Below are positions 8,407 through 17,732 of a DNA stretch of 64,000 nt, in pieces. Under the pieces are notes generated by a model that ran no database searches, was not told where the DNA came from, and worked only from the letters and a program-made list of their open reading frames with translations. Location: contig NZ_OY781873.1 of assembly GCF_963677075.1 (NCBI RefSeq), forward strand, positions 558,001-622,000, given 5' to 3'. Position numbers and translations under genes: made by a program. This DNA comes from an uncultured Sphaerochaeta sp. (GTDB lineage Bacteria > Spirochaetota > Spirochaetia > Sphaerochaetales > Sphaerochaetaceae). Each line of letters begins with the position of its first letter. Position 1 is the stretch's first letter.

Positions 8407-9330
8407 CTAGTACAATGAGTTTCCGCCGAAGCGTCTGACCAGACGGTTGGAACCAAGGATCAGGAACATACCAATGACTCCCTTGAAAAGACCGACTGCG
8501 GTGGCAAGGCCAAACTGGAACTCCAGTAAGCCTTGACGATAGACCCAGGTATCGATGATATCGGCAACCGAATAGACCGGCGTTGAGTACAACATGAAGA
8601 TCTGGTTGAAACCTGCATCCAGGATGGTTCCCAAGCGAAGCAGGACCACAATAACGATAACAGGGCGAATTGAGGGAAGGGTAATATATCGCACCCTTTG
8701 CCAAGAATTTGCACCCTCAACCAAGGCTGCCTCAAAGAGCGAAGGGTCGATGCCCATCAGAGCCGCAATGAAAATGATGGCGCTCCACCCCATCTCCTTC
8801 CATGCATCACTGAGAATGACAATCCAGGGAAAGGCATCCGTATTGGTCAGGAAATCAATGGGCTTGCCACCAAAGAGCTTGATGGTATCATTGACAATTC
8901 CGTCTCCTGGCGCCAATAGGGCAAGCAAGATACCGTACATGATTACCCACGAGAGAAAGTGTGGGAGATAGGCAAGTGTTTGTACTGTTTTTCGAAGAAG
9001 TGGGCGGTTGCTCTCATAAATGGCAATTGCCAGGATGATTGCAAGGGGAAGACTGAACACCAACTTCCCGAAACTGTACATCAGGGTGTTTCTGAGCAAC
9101 TCAACAAAATAATAGGAGTTGATGAACGTCCTAAAATGCTCAAAACCAATCCATTGACTACCCAGCACCCCGTCCAAGGCCATATAATCCTTGAATGCAA
9201 TCTGCCCGTTGAATATCGGGACATATTTAAAGATGATATAGTAGATCAAAGGTATTGCAAGCAAAGCATAGACTGATTTATGCCGCTTGATATCACGTAG
9301 CAACTGCTGTTTTGCCGTTCTTTCTGCCAT
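8407..9330 (-). CDS. Oligosaccharide ABC transporter permease, LplB/YtcO-YteP type
   Basis: 307-aa membrane permease, first gene of the operon. The start at ATG 9330 (MAERTAKQQL) has GAGG about 7 nt upstream; the longer frame from 9435 crosses the promoter region and is not supported. Family features are YYIIFKYVPIFNGQIAFKDY near 38, six membrane segments and the EAA motif EAALVEGANSWQRVRYITLPS near 200. The C-terminus ends RLVRRFGGNSLY, typical of LplB. It works with the LplC-type permease and the 525-aa binding protein downstream. Confidence 0.9.
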   Translation of the reverse strand: MAERTAKQQLLRDIKRHKSVYALLAIPLIYYIIFKYVPIFNGQIAFKDYMALDGVLGSQWIGFEHFRTFINSYYFVELLRNTLMYSFGKLVFSLPLAIILAIAIYESNRPLLRKTVQTLAYLPHFLSWVIMYGILLALLAPGDGIVNDTIKLFGGKPIDFLTNTDAFPWIVILSDAWKEMGWSAIIFIAALMGIDPSLFEAALVEGANSWQRVRYITLPSIRPVIVIVVLLRLGTILDAGFNQIFMLYSTPVYSVADIIDTWVYRQGLLEFQFGLATAVGLFKGVIGMFLILGSNRLVRRFGGNSLY

Positions 9331-9407
9331 TTTCAACCTCACACTCTCAGCATAGGGGCAAGATGGCAAGATTATGCAGGTCGTCTCTTGTACTTTACCG
9401 ACTTTTT

Positions 9408-9435
9408 TATATAGGTTTTTATGATGTTGGCTCAA
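9408..9435 (-). promoter_or_regulatory. Probable promoter of the oligosaccharide transporter-GH105 operon
   Basis: Minus strand TTGAGC (9435-9430), 16-bp A-rich spacer, TATATA (9413-9408). It would give a leader of about 70 nt before the LplB start. I see no clear operator palindrome in that leader. Confidence 0.4.
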
Positions 9436-9465
9436 CTGTACATAGGGTTACTGCATAAAACATGG

Positions 9466-10011
9466 TCAGCGAAGTCGTTTCCTCATATTCCAATACTGCA
9501 GGCCAAACTGTATGAAAATTACGATATATACAAAGAAGAGTCCGCAATAAAGTCCAAAAAAGAATTGGCTTGCACTTCTCACCCCACTTCCATGCAGTAC
9601 CAGTTGGGGAATGATCACCAAGAAAAAAAGAACCAGCAAGGGAATCATTCTTCCCTTGAACACGCGCTCTATCATGGCAAGACGCGATCCATCATCACAG
9701 TAGAGCTCCTCATTTCCCTGCGTCTGCGCAGCAGGCTTCCTGAAATAGCTGTATCCAAAGAAATCCTGGATATACTCCCACCCACAGTCCTCAAACAGAC
9801 GCAGGTAACTCTGCTTCTCAGCCCTTCCCTCTTGGTTGTAATCCAATTGGTAAACCACATCTTCCCCCTCACACCTGGAGAATACATACAACCCTGGGAA
9901 ATATACCCGTCTAAAAGCCCAACCCTTCTTATGTTGGTTACACAAGAAGTCCTGCTCCTTCACATATTCAGGGATAGTATAGAATCTGAACATAACCTTC
10001 GTATCTTTCAT
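9466..10011 (-). CDS. DUF2812 membrane protein paired with PadR regulator
   Basis: 181-aa protein of the DUF2812 family: an N-terminal soluble domain of about 110 residues (FYTIPEYVKEQDFL, GWEYIQDFFGYSYFRK) followed by two membrane segments near residues 120-138 and 148-170. Its function is unknown; in many bacteria such genes sit directly after a PadR-family regulator, as here. I use ATG 10011, which overlaps the padR stop by 4 bp (ATGA) and has GGAGG 7 nt upstream inside padR; the longer frame from 10038 is not needed. The pair is probably autoregulated through the operator at 10351-10372. Confidence 0.75.
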   Translation of the reverse strand: MKDTKVMFRFYTIPEYVKEQDFLCNQHKKGWAFRRVYFPGLYVFSRCEGEDVVYQLDYNQEGRAEKQSYLRLFEDCGWEYIQDFFGYSYFRKPAAQTQGNEELYCDDGSRLAMIERVFKGRMIPLLVLFFLVIIPQLVLHGSGVRSASQFFFGLYCGLFFVYIVIFIQFGLQYWNMRKRLR

Positions 10012-10325
10012 AGTCCAACCTCCTCCAAGTTTCGGCACATCCGTTCAATTCGTATTTTTTCCAAAGCAAGAACATCAGATCCAAGTTCGGTAATCTGATA
10101 GATTTTTCGTTTATCCTGTTCATCCACAAATCGGATAAGCCCATCCTTCTCCATCTTCGACAAACTTCCATAGAGCGTCCCTGCCCCGATTCTCACCACC
10201 CCGTCGGTCAATGAATCGACTTTCTGGACTATTGCATACCCGTGCATGGGCTTCTGCAAGCAGAGCAATATGTAGAATCCAGTCTCTGTCATGGGTACAT
10301 AGACTTTTCTGATATGGGAATCCAT
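10008..10325 (-). CDS. PadR family transcriptional regulator
   Basis: 105-aa winged-helix repressor of the PadR family. The domain begins at TETGFYILLCL and contains MHGYAIVQKVD and GTLYGSLSKMEKDGLI (recognition helix and wing), the standard PadR pattern, with a short C-terminal dimerisation helix. ATG 10325 has AAGGAG about 8 nt upstream; the longer frame from 10361 would start within the operator. PadR proteins usually repress themselves and the adjacent membrane-protein gene; here that partner is the DUF2812 protein. Confidence 0.85.
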   Translation of the reverse strand: MDSHIRKVYVPMTETGFYILLCLQKPMHGYAIVQKVDSLTDGVVRIGAGTLYGSLSKMEKDGLIRFVDEQDKRKIYQITELGSDVLALEKIRIERMCRNLEEVGL

Positions 10326-10350
10326 GTGAAGCTCCTTATATCGTGGTGCA

Positions 10351-10399
10351 ATGTATCGCACTGCGATGTATAATAGCGAAAAAACTCCCCTTCTGTCAA
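10351..10399 (-). promoter_or_regulatory. padR promoter with overlapping operator
   Basis: Minus strand TTGACA (10399-10394), 18-bp spacer, TATTAT (10375-10370). Immediately downstream, across the expected start site, lies the palindrome ATCGCA-C-TGCGAT (10354-10366) flanked by two copies of ATGTAT (10351-10356 and 10366-10371). The arrangement suits repression by PadR of its own operon. Confidence 0.6.
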
Positions 10400-10411
10400 G
10401 AATAATCTACC

Positions 10412-13400
10412 TCAATGTTGTGAACGAATCTTTCCTGGAGCACATCCCTTGATCTTCTTGAACACCCTGCAGAAATACGCTTGGTCCTGGAATCCACTCT
10501 GACTCGCAACCTCGTTTATTGAGAGAGAACTCTCACGGAGCAATTGGGTGGCAAGGAATACCCGCTGCCTGTTTAGGTAATCCCATGGGCTGATACCCAA
10601 CTCCTTGCGGAAAATTCTCGTCAGGTAGTCTTCACTGACATTCACTGATTCAGCAAGTTGCCAACGTGATATCTGCTGGGTAGCATGCCTACCTAAATAG
10701 ACCACAGCTCGCTTGACCAAGGCGCCGGTGAGAGGAGGAAGCATCTCATTGGTTTCCAACAGCTCAAGCAACCGCTGTCCAAACTCACTACTTTCAAGCA
10801 CACACTGGTGAGCGATAAGGAGACGAGGAACAAGGGAAAGCTGCTCTGCCTCCTCCTTCTCCCAATGTTCACGTATCACCACAATCGGAGCATCCGAGGA
10901 TTTTCGAATATTCCTATAGAGAGCAGGATCAAAGAGTGAGGCAAGTATCATTTTTACCGGCTGGTTGGCTACCACATCCAATACCTCATCTGGTTCACTG
11001 TGAACAATGAACTCCTCATCCAAGGCAAGAGCCTTGCAACAATCTTCAGGCAGCCCCTTGATCGCAACCAGAACACCATCTGAGAGATGATGGGAAGTTC
11101 TCATCAAGGATGAATAGAGATTTTGCTGGCCTTCAGGAGCGTGGAGACAGACCATGGGAGCTAGGGAGAGGGTATTATGTCCTGCAATCGCTGTACGCAG
11201 GAGACGGAACTCCCTTCCTTGATTATTTGCATCCCAACCAATAACACCTCCTGCAATCTTGGAGAGCTCATGCTTCTGCAGGTTACCCACAGGGATTACT
11301 TCACTGGAAGCAAAAGAAGCAAGCAACACCTCAGGTATTGGCTCATCACCATCAGCAACAATATAAAACAAGGTATCATGGGAAGGGGGGTTGCTCTCAC
11401 CCATCAAGCTTGGCAGGGGTAGCTGTACAACTACTGCATTATCATGCAGGGAGAATGAGCCATGGCTCATCAGGATAATTCTTTGAGCCAAGGAGAGACT
11501 TGGCTCCTGACTCCCCATTGAGGCCTTCCAAGAAACTGAAGAGGAAGCAAAACGGAAACGGAGGCCATCCTTCGACAAAGTGGATTGCAACCTCATCTCC
11601 CCTCCTTCCCTTACAATATACTCACAGATGATCGTAAAGCTTTGGATCAAGCGCTTGGCATCGACACAGAGGGAGGGCATCTCCTCTGGTCCTTCATAGG
11701 CAAGAGGAAAGGAGGTGAGCAATGGTGTTATCAACGTCATTGGATTGCAGACCTTGTTCTCCAACTCAAGATTGCCGGAGTGAGAGAGGGAAAGATCCAG
11801 AAGATGCGTGGCAGAACGGATCTGTGCCTCAATCTGCTTCCCCATCTCTCCTTCAACCTGCTTTGCAATGGAGAGAATTGTCTCAAGAGGAGTCTTGAGT
11901 CCCTCCCCAACATTGGCAAAGAACTCACTTCTCGAACGCTGTGCCCTCTCTGCATCTTCCCTTGCACGGTTGGCGGCATCGAGGAGAAATGCTCCCTTGA
12001 TAGCTGAACTCAAAGCGGTTCGTAGCTCTTCCATGACACTTCCGCTGAACAACGAGGTTCTCAGGATGAGATACCCCAGTGGCTGGTTGTCCATGAACAG
12101 AGGTTCAACCACATGTACACCCTGCCCAAGATGATCCAGGAGTCCTTGTGGCAATAAGAGGTGCTTGGGAAAAGATTGCCTCCTTTCCATGACTAGGGAA
12201 TCGGCATACCCTCCAATGAAGGAATTGGTTGTCTCATCACCGTACAGAACCAGATATCCCGCATCAAGACCAAGGGCTCCAAGGTGTTTTGCCAGGAGAG
12301 ATGGTATGGTTGAAAGAGTTTTCACCCCCAAGAGATCACACTTGAGCATATTGAGGATGCTTGCCTGCAAAGCATGTTGGTAGGCATGTTCATGTGCAAC
12401 CAAATCCCGTTGACGGAGAAAGAGGTCCCTGATTGGACCTGCACAGAGCGTCTTGAAGGAAAGGGTCGCAAAAAAAGTACAGTACCAATGCAGGGCTTCA
12501 CTCAGGAGACTGGGATCCCCTCCCCTGTCAAGGAAACGGTAGGATAGATGTCCGAGCAAGGAGAGCACTTCCTTCTCATGTTGCAAGGAAGCTTCCTTAA
12601 GCAGTAGGCCAATCCTCTCTTGCTCCTCCTCATTCGCATCAAACACCTGGATCAACCAAGCCTTGAAAAGTTCCTGACTCCCAATAACACGACGAGCCTG
12701 TTGTTCACTTCCCAAGGAGTAGGTACACCCACAACTCTGACGAATGATCGGCTGTGAGGGAAGAAGCAAGTCAAAGCAGGAAGGATCCTCCTCTGAAAGC
12801 ATATCGCTGAGCAGGTTCCAAGACATCCTTGCCAACTCATTAACCGGCATCCTCGCAGTGGTACAAGGAACCTTCAAGAGGTGGCTTTCCCTGCTGTCAT
12901 TATATCCCACGATACGCAGGTCCTCAGGAATTGAGAATCCGAGGTTCTCCAAGTATTTTCCTGCATCAAACATCATCAGATCGCTGGCACAAACCAACGT
13001 ATCGAAATCTCGCCCAGGAACGAGTTTTCTCTCCTCCAATAACTGAACAATTGCCTTCCTTCCTTCTGACCAGGAGAAAGGATCACTGACCAAGCGAGGA
13101 TCAAAGAGCAGACTGGTTTGATCAAGGGTATCGCAATAGGCCCGGTAGCGGTCCTCGGCAGAGTAGTGATTCTCCGGTCCCCGGAGAAAGGCAATCTTCC
13201 TTGCACGATGCTCACGGATACAGTGCAACATGACACTCTGAACCCCAGAATAGGCATCAAAAGAGATTCCTGGACAGCCTTCCTTCTTCATACCGATGCA
13301 GACACAGTCCAGACCTTCAAGGTTATCTAGGAAAGCATGAACCTCTGGGACACTGACAGCCCCACCCAAGGCTGAGGCCCAGGTGATCACACCGTCGAGA

Positions 13401-13603
13401 TTATCTGTATTTACCAGAGAATAGATGGCATTACGTAGGTACTCCTGGTTCTCCTGATACTCAAGTCTTCCTCCAGGGAACACAAACAGGGAAATACCGG
13501 AACGTTGGCAGTGGCTTGCAATCTGGGACCAGAGCCCGTTGGAAGCTCCGGTATGAATAGAGGCTAAAACCAATCCCACTCGCCTTGTCACGTGAGCACC
13601 CAC
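10412..13603 (-). CDS. LacI-type sensor / pseudo-histidine-kinase / AraC regulator
   Basis: 1063-aa soluble hybrid regulator. Residues 5-295 form a periplasmic-binding-protein-like (LacI/XylR) sugar-sensing domain (GLVLASIHTGASNGLWSQI, IAFLRGPENH, IVGYNDSRES). About 300-545 is helical with a GAF-like stretch. Residues 550-735 resemble a histidine kinase core (SRSEFFANVGEGLKTPLE), but the phospho-accepting His is Glu567 (codon 11905-11903) and the ATP-binding N/G boxes are not recognisable. Residues 743-935 resemble degenerate receiver domains. Residues 955-1060 are an AraC helix-turn-helix pair (EDYLTRIFRKELGISPWDYLN, QDQAYFCRVFKKIKGCAPG). The GTG start has a perfect AAGGAGG 6 nt upstream. 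It is divergent from the symporter-uxa operon, which it may control. Confidence 0.85.
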   Translation of the reverse strand: MGAHVTRRVGLVLASIHTGASNGLWSQIASHCQRSGISLFVFPGGRLEYQENQEYLRNAIYSLVNTDNLDGVITWASALGGAVSVPEVHAFLDNLEGLDCVCIGMKKEGCPGISFDAYSGVQSVMLHCIREHRARKIAFLRGPENHYSAEDRYRAYCDTLDQTSLLFDPRLVSDPFSWSEGRKAIVQLLEERKLVPGRDFDTLVCASDLMMFDAGKYLENLGFSIPEDLRIVGYNDSRESHLLKVPCTTARMPVNELARMSWNLLSDMLSEEDPSCFDLLLPSQPIIRQSCGCTYSLGSEQQARRVIGSQELFKAWLIQVFDANEEEQERIGLLLKEASLQHEKEVLSLLGHLSYRFLDRGGDPSLLSEALHWYCTFFATLSFKTLCAGPIRDLFLRQRDLVAHEHAYQHALQASILNMLKCDLLGVKTLSTIPSLLAKHLGALGLDAGYLVLYGDETTNSFIGGYADSLVMERRQSFPKHLLLPQGLLDHLGQGVHVVEPLFMDNQPLGYLILRTSLFSGSVMEELRTALSSAIKGAFLLDAANRAREDAERAQRSRSEFFANVGEGLKTPLETILSIAKQVEGEMGKQIEAQIRSATHLLDLSLSHSGNLELENKVCNPMTLITPLLTSFPLAYEGPEEMPSLCVDAKRLIQSFTIICEYIVREGGEMRLQSTLSKDGLRFRFASSSVSWKASMGSQEPSLSLAQRIILMSHGSFSLHDNAVVVQLPLPSLMGESNPPSHDTLFYIVADGDEPIPEVLLASFASSEVIPVGNLQKHELSKIAGGVIGWDANNQGREFRLLRTAIAGHNTLSLAPMVCLHAPEGQQNLYSSLMRTSHHLSDGVLVAIKGLPEDCCKALALDEEFIVHSEPDEVLDVVANQPVKMILASLFDPALYRNIRKSSDAPIVVIREHWEKEEAEQLSLVPRLLIAHQCVLESSEFGQRLLELLETNEMLPPLTGALVKRAVVYLGRHATQQISRWQLAESVNVSEDYLTRIFRKELGISPWDYLNRQRVFLATQLLRESSLSINEVASQSGFQDQAYFCRVFKKIKGCAPGKIRSQH

Positions 13604-13627
13604 AGCAACCTCCTTATAAACGATATC

Positions 13628-13636
13628 ACTATACCA
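13628..13636 (-). promoter_or_regulatory. Extended -10 promoter of the sensor-AraC regulator gene
   Basis: Minus strand TGGTATAGT, an extended -10 element (TG-N-TATAGT). No good -35 is seen at 17 bp. It leaves a leader of about 20 nt carrying AAGGAGG before the GTG start. Confidence 0.5.
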
Positions 13637-13650
13637 CAGGTTTTTTCACC

Positions 13651-13680
13651 TTGACAGTCCAGCAAGGAGAAGGCTATCAT
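13651..13680 (+). promoter_or_regulatory. Promoter of the symporter-uxaBAC operon
   Basis: TTGACA (13651-13656), 18-bp spacer, TATCAT (13675-13680). The -10 ends only 8 bases before the ATG at 13689, so the mRNA would be leaderless or nearly so. The only purine-rich stretch (AAGGAGA, 13664-13670) is too far from the ATG to be its ribosome site and lies within the promoter. Confidence 0.6.
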
Positions 13681-13688
13681 TTGGAACA

Positions 13689-14660
13689 ATGTTTCATTTT
13701 CAAAAAGTCGAGGCAAGGCTCAAGAGCCTGAACTATCATCTGGAGCGGTTCATGCCGATCCTCACTCCCAGCGGTGTTGTCATGGGACTCCTCCTTGGTT
13801 CACTTGTCTCCTGGATGACCCCATCGGTACCATACCTGTTTGGTCTTATTACCTTTATCGGTGGATTGGGCATCAGTTCAAATGCCTTCTTTGGAGTCAT
13901 TAAAAAACCAAAAGCCATTCTCTTCTTCATTCTTGGGGCGAATATCATCATGCCCTTGGTGGCATGGGCATTGGCGAACCTGTTGTTTCCCGGTCATCCT
14001 GCAATTATCACGGGATTTATTCTCCTGATGGCCATCCCCACTGCAATCACCGGATATATCTGGGCAAATATCTATAGTGGGAATGGGGCACTCTCCCTGA
14101 CCTTGATCATTGTCTCCACTCTCCTTGCTCCTTTCCTTACCCCCTACACAGTTGCACTCCTTGCCCAGACCAACGTACAGATCGATACCAAGGGAATGAT
14201 GATATCACTGCTTGTCATGGTCGTTATCCCCTCCATTGTCGGTATTCTTATCAACAATGCAACACAGGGGAAGGTAAACGACCACGTGGGGCCAAACCTG
14301 AAGCCATTCTCCAAGATCGGGCTCTTCTTCATCATTGTCATCAACACCAGCAACGTAGCTGAACGTCTTATCGCTGATGCTTCCTGGATCTACCTTCCTA
14401 TCGCACTTGTCTGTGCATTGCTTGCAGTCATCGGATATCCACTTGCTCACTATTTAGGAAAAATTGCCGGTATTGCATTGGAAGATCGCAAGAGCGTAAC
14501 CTTCGCCGTCTCCATGAGGAATATCAGCTCAGCCTTGGTTCTTGCCATCGCTTACTTCCCCCCAGAGACTGCACTACCTGTCATTTTTGGAATCGTCTTC
14601 CAGCAAACCATCTGTGCCTTCATGGCACATACCCTTTATGGAAGAAAAAAAATAACGTAA
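13689..14660 (+). CDS. Bile acid:sodium symporter (BASS/SBF) family transporter
   Basis: 323-aa membrane protein with about nine to ten hydrophobic segments; family motifs include PILTPSGVVMGLLLG near 24, FFGVIKKPKAILFF near 76 and SMRNISSALVLAIAYFPPE near 275. BASS transporters move organic anions with sodium. Being first in the uronate operon, 28 bp before uxaB, it may import galacturonate, glucuronate or a related acid; that substrate is an inference. The ATG at 13689 seems to lack a ribosome site and lies directly behind a promoter; an internal ATG at 13752 (MPILTP) with GGAG upstream is a less likely alternative. Confidence 0.8.
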   Translation: MFHFQKVEARLKSLNYHLERFMPILTPSGVVMGLLLGSLVSWMTPSVPYLFGLITFIGGLGISSNAFFGVIKKPKAILFFILGANIIMPLVAWALANLLFPGHPAIITGFILLMAIPTAITGYIWANIYSGNGALSLTLIIVSTLLAPFLTPYTVALLAQTNVQIDTKGMMISLLVMVVIPSIVGILINNATQGKVNDHVGPNLKPFSKIGLFFIIVINTSNVAERLIADASWIYLPIALVCALLAVIGYPLAHYLGKIAGIALEDRKSVTFAVSMRNISSALVLAIAYFPPETALPVIFGIVFQQTICAFMAHTLYGRKKIT

Positions 14661-14688
14661 CATACATAATAGACAAGGAGATACATCT

Positions 14689-16173
14689 ATGCAATCAATT
14701 ACTGAAACCCATAAGACAGTTGCTCGAAAAGAGAAAATCCTTCAGTTCGGTGAAGGGAATTTTCTCCGTGCTTTTGTTGACTGGATGATCGATATCCTCA
14801 ATGAGAAGACTGACTTTAACGGCAATGTGGTCATCGTCCAACCACTTGAGAGAGGGTTGAGCGATATGATCAATGACCAGAAAGGTCTCTACACCACTAT
14901 CCTTAGGGGTGTTCAGGGAGGAAAGAACGTTGAGGAGTTCCGTACCATTAACAGTGTCAGCCGCTGTCTGAATCCATATAAGAAAGATGACTATGAAGCA
15001 TACCTGAAGCTTGCAGAAAGCGAGGACCTTCGGTTCATTGTCTCCAACACCACCGAGGCAGGCATTGCCTACAGCGAAGGAAACAGCCTCGAGGATACTC
15101 CCCAAGCTGCCTTCCCCGCAAAAGTCTGTGCGTTTCTCTACAAGCGTTACAAAGCTTTTAATGGTGCACAAGACAAGGGGATTATTGTCATCCCGGTTGA
15201 GCTTATCGACAAGAACGGTGACAACCTGAAGCGAATCGTGTTGCAATATGCAAAGGAGTGGAATCTGGAAGCAGGTTTTACTACCTGGCTTGATGAAGCA
15301 TGTGATTTCTGCAACTCACTTGTTGACCGAATTGTTCCTGGATATCCTCGCGCTGAAGCAGAACAGCTGTGTGAAAAAATTGGGTATCAGGACAATCTCC
15401 TTGATGCCGCAGAGATTTTCCATCTCTGGGTTATTGAATGCCACAAGGAGTTCCATGAAGACGAGCTTCCCTTCAACAAGGCTGGTTTGAATGTCATTTG
15501 GACCGACGATATGAGCTTCTATAGAACCCGGAAGGTTCGGATTCTCAACGGAGCACATACCATGAGTGTACTTGCCGCATATCAGGCAGGACACAACACT
15601 GTCCAGGATTGTATCGCAGATAAAAACCTGTTGTACCCATTCATGCATGGAGGCATTTTTGAGGAGATCATCCCTTCCATGGATGGCTCGAAAGAGGAGT
15701 TGGAAGCGTACGCAAACGATGTGCTGGAACGGTTTGAAAACCCGTACAACCCACATCAGTTGCTTTCCATTTCTCTCAACTCTGTCTCAAAGTTCAAGAC
15801 CCGCAACCTTCCCAGCCTGCTTGGATACATTGCAAAGCAAGGCTCTCTCCCTAAAAGACTGGTCTTCGCTCTTTCAGCCCTGATCAGCTTTTATGAGGGA
15901 ACCGATTATGAAGGTAGTGCTCTGAAGGGAAAAAGAGATAACGAGACCTATCTCATCCAAGACAACCAGGACATTCTGGAGACCTTTGCAGCCCTCTACA
16001 AAGAGCGTGATGAAGGAGTGGCAAGAGCGAAACGTATCAGCACTGCTGTGCTTTCCAATTCCGCTTGGTGGTCCCAGGATCTTACCCAGATCGAAGGCTT
16101 ACAGCATGCAGTTGAGAAGAACCTAGAGGCCATCTGGTCTGTCGGTATGCAGAAAGCCATGCAGGCACTGTAG
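14689..16173 (+). CDS. uxaB: Tagaturonate reductase (altronate oxidoreductase)
   Basis: 494-aa NADH-dependent enzyme that reduces D-tagaturonate to D-altronate in the galacturonate (Ashwell) pathway. It belongs to the mannitol dehydrogenase family: N-terminal nucleotide-binding motif LQFGEGNFLRAFVDWMID, NTTEAGI near 120, and the catalytic-region motif KVRILNGAHT near 280. Length matches UxaB. The ATG has AAGGAG about 8 nt upstream. It is flanked by the symporter and uxaA, which supports UxaB over a fructuronate reductase. Confidence 0.93.
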   Translation: MQSITETHKTVARKEKILQFGEGNFLRAFVDWMIDILNEKTDFNGNVVIVQPLERGLSDMINDQKGLYTTILRGVQGGKNVEEFRTINSVSRCLNPYKKDDYEAYLKLAESEDLRFIVSNTTEAGIAYSEGNSLEDTPQAAFPAKVCAFLYKRYKAFNGAQDKGIIVIPVELIDKNGDNLKRIVLQYAKEWNLEAGFTTWLDEACDFCNSLVDRIVPGYPRAEAEQLCEKIGYQDNLLDAAEIFHLWVIECHKEFHEDELPFNKAGLNVIWTDDMSFYRTRKVRILNGAHTMSVLAAYQAGHNTVQDCIADKNLLYPFMHGGIFEEIIPSMDGSKEELEAYANDVLERFENPYNPHQLLSISLNSVSKFKTRNLPSLLGYIAKQGSLPKRLVFALSALISFYEGTDYEGSALKGKRDNETYLIQDNQDILETFAALYKERDEGVARAKRISTAVLSNSAWWSQDLTQIEGLQHAVEKNLEAIWSVGMQKAMQAL

Positions 16174-16181
16174 GAGTACGT

Positions 16182-17708
16182 ATGGAACAGTACAAATTCG
16201 TTACCATCCACCCAGAGGATGTGGTGGCAGTTGCAATAGCCCCCCTTGGCAAGGGGGAGGTGGTCCGTGTACAGGGGAATGATATCACATTGGTGATGGA
16301 TATTCCCTCCGGCCATAAGTTTGCCATCAAGGATATTGCAGAGGGAGAACCCATTATCAAGTACGGAGCTCCCATCGGACAGGCAAAACAACATATTTGT
16401 CAGGGCGAGCATGTCCATGCAAGCAATATCAAGACACTCCTCTCGGAATCAGCTGCCTACCACTACAACAAGGAACTTGCCTTGCAATTTCAGGAAAAAG
16501 CAGAGAAACGTAAAGCCTTCTGGGCGGACAAGACCCCGACAATCCAAGCCTATCGGCGAGCAAATGGAAAGATCGGCATCAGAAATGAGCTTTGGATTGT
16601 ACCCACGGTCGGTTGTGTAAACAAGATAGCAGAAACACTGGTCTCTTGGGCAAACCAGAGGTTCCCTGTCAATGAAAAGTATGATGGAATCCATGTATGG
16701 AACCACCCATACGGGTGCAGCCAGCTTGGCGATGACCATGAGGCAACCAGGACCATTCTCGCTGACTTGGTTCACCATCCCAATGCTGGAGGGGTATTGG
16801 TACTTGCTCTCGGTTGCGAGAACAACACCCCCGAGTCCTTCAAGGAGCTGGTGGGGGATGTCGATCCAAACAGGGTGAAATTCCTTACCTCACAGGAAGT
16901 GGGTGATGAAATTGAGGAGAGCAAGAAACTCATAGCTGCACTCCATGATGCCATGCAGAACGACAGAAGGGAGCCAGTGGGCATGGACAACCTCATCGTT
17001 GGCTTCAAATGTGGTGGCTCTGATGGCCTCAGCGGCATTACAGCCAATCCTTTGGTTGGTCGATTCTGCGATGCATTGACTGCCATGGGAGGAACAGGAA
17101 TTCTTACCGAGGTTCCCGAGATGTTCGGGGCTGAACAACTGTTGATGAATCGCAGCCAGGATGAAGACGTCTACAAGCAGACTGTACGCTTGATCGATGA
17201 CTTCAAGCAGTACTTCGTCAAGCATGATCAGGTAGTGTATGAGAATCCATCCCCAGGGAACAAGGCTGGAGGAATCTCAACCTTGGAAGACAAGAGTCTT
17301 GGATGCATCCAAAAAGGTGGGGAGGCAATCATCACCGATGTCCTTGCCTATGGACAGCAGGTAACGAGAAGGGGACTGAACCTCCTCTCAGGCCCAGGTA
17401 ATGACATTGTCTCCACTACAGCACTCACAGCCACAGGAGCCCATATCATTCTCTTTACCACAGGAAGAGGAACCCCACTGGGAGCCCCTGTTCCCACGGT
17501 AAAGATTTCCAGCAATAGCGCCTTGGCAGCAAAAAAACCCAATTGGATTGATTTTGACGCAGGAAGGCTCTTAGCTGAAGACAATGAAGAGGTACTCTCC
17601 GATTTCCTCTCCCTCATCCAGGCAGTTGCCAGTGGTGAACAGAGGACAAGGAACGAAGTGAATGGGTATGCAGAGATATCGCTGTTCAAGGATGGAGTCA
17701 TCCTCTAG
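16182..17708 (+). CDS. uxaA: Altronate dehydratase
   Basis: 508-aa enzyme that dehydrates D-altronate to 2-keto-3-deoxygluconate. The first 100 residues form the small SAF-like UxaA N-domain (HPEDVVAVAIAPL, DIPSGHKFAIKDI); the rest is the altronate/galactarate dehydratase domain with conserved Cys- and His-containing motifs HPYGCSQLGDDHEA, ALGCENN and FKCGGSDGLSGITANP, thought to hold iron. The ribosome site TAGGAG overlaps the uxaB stop, 8 bp upstream, so the two are coupled. Full length for the two-domain form. Confidence 0.93.
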   Translation: MEQYKFVTIHPEDVVAVAIAPLGKGEVVRVQGNDITLVMDIPSGHKFAIKDIAEGEPIIKYGAPIGQAKQHICQGEHVHASNIKTLLSESAAYHYNKELALQFQEKAEKRKAFWADKTPTIQAYRRANGKIGIRNELWIVPTVGCVNKIAETLVSWANQRFPVNEKYDGIHVWNHPYGCSQLGDDHEATRTILADLVHHPNAGGVLVLALGCENNTPESFKELVGDVDPNRVKFLTSQEVGDEIEESKKLIAALHDAMQNDRREPVGMDNLIVGFKCGGSDGLSGITANPLVGRFCDALTAMGGTGILTEVPEMFGAEQLLMNRSQDEDVYKQTVRLIDDFKQYFVKHDQVVYENPSPGNKAGGISTLEDKSLGCIQKGGEAIITDVLAYGQQVTRRGLNLLSGPGNDIVSTTALTATGAHIILFTTGRGTPLGAPVPTVKISSNSALAAKKPNWIDFDAGRLLAEDNEEVLSDFLSLIQAVASGEQRTRNEVNGYAEISLFKDGVIL

Positions 17709-17732
17709 AACGCGAAAAAAAGGAGAACGATT

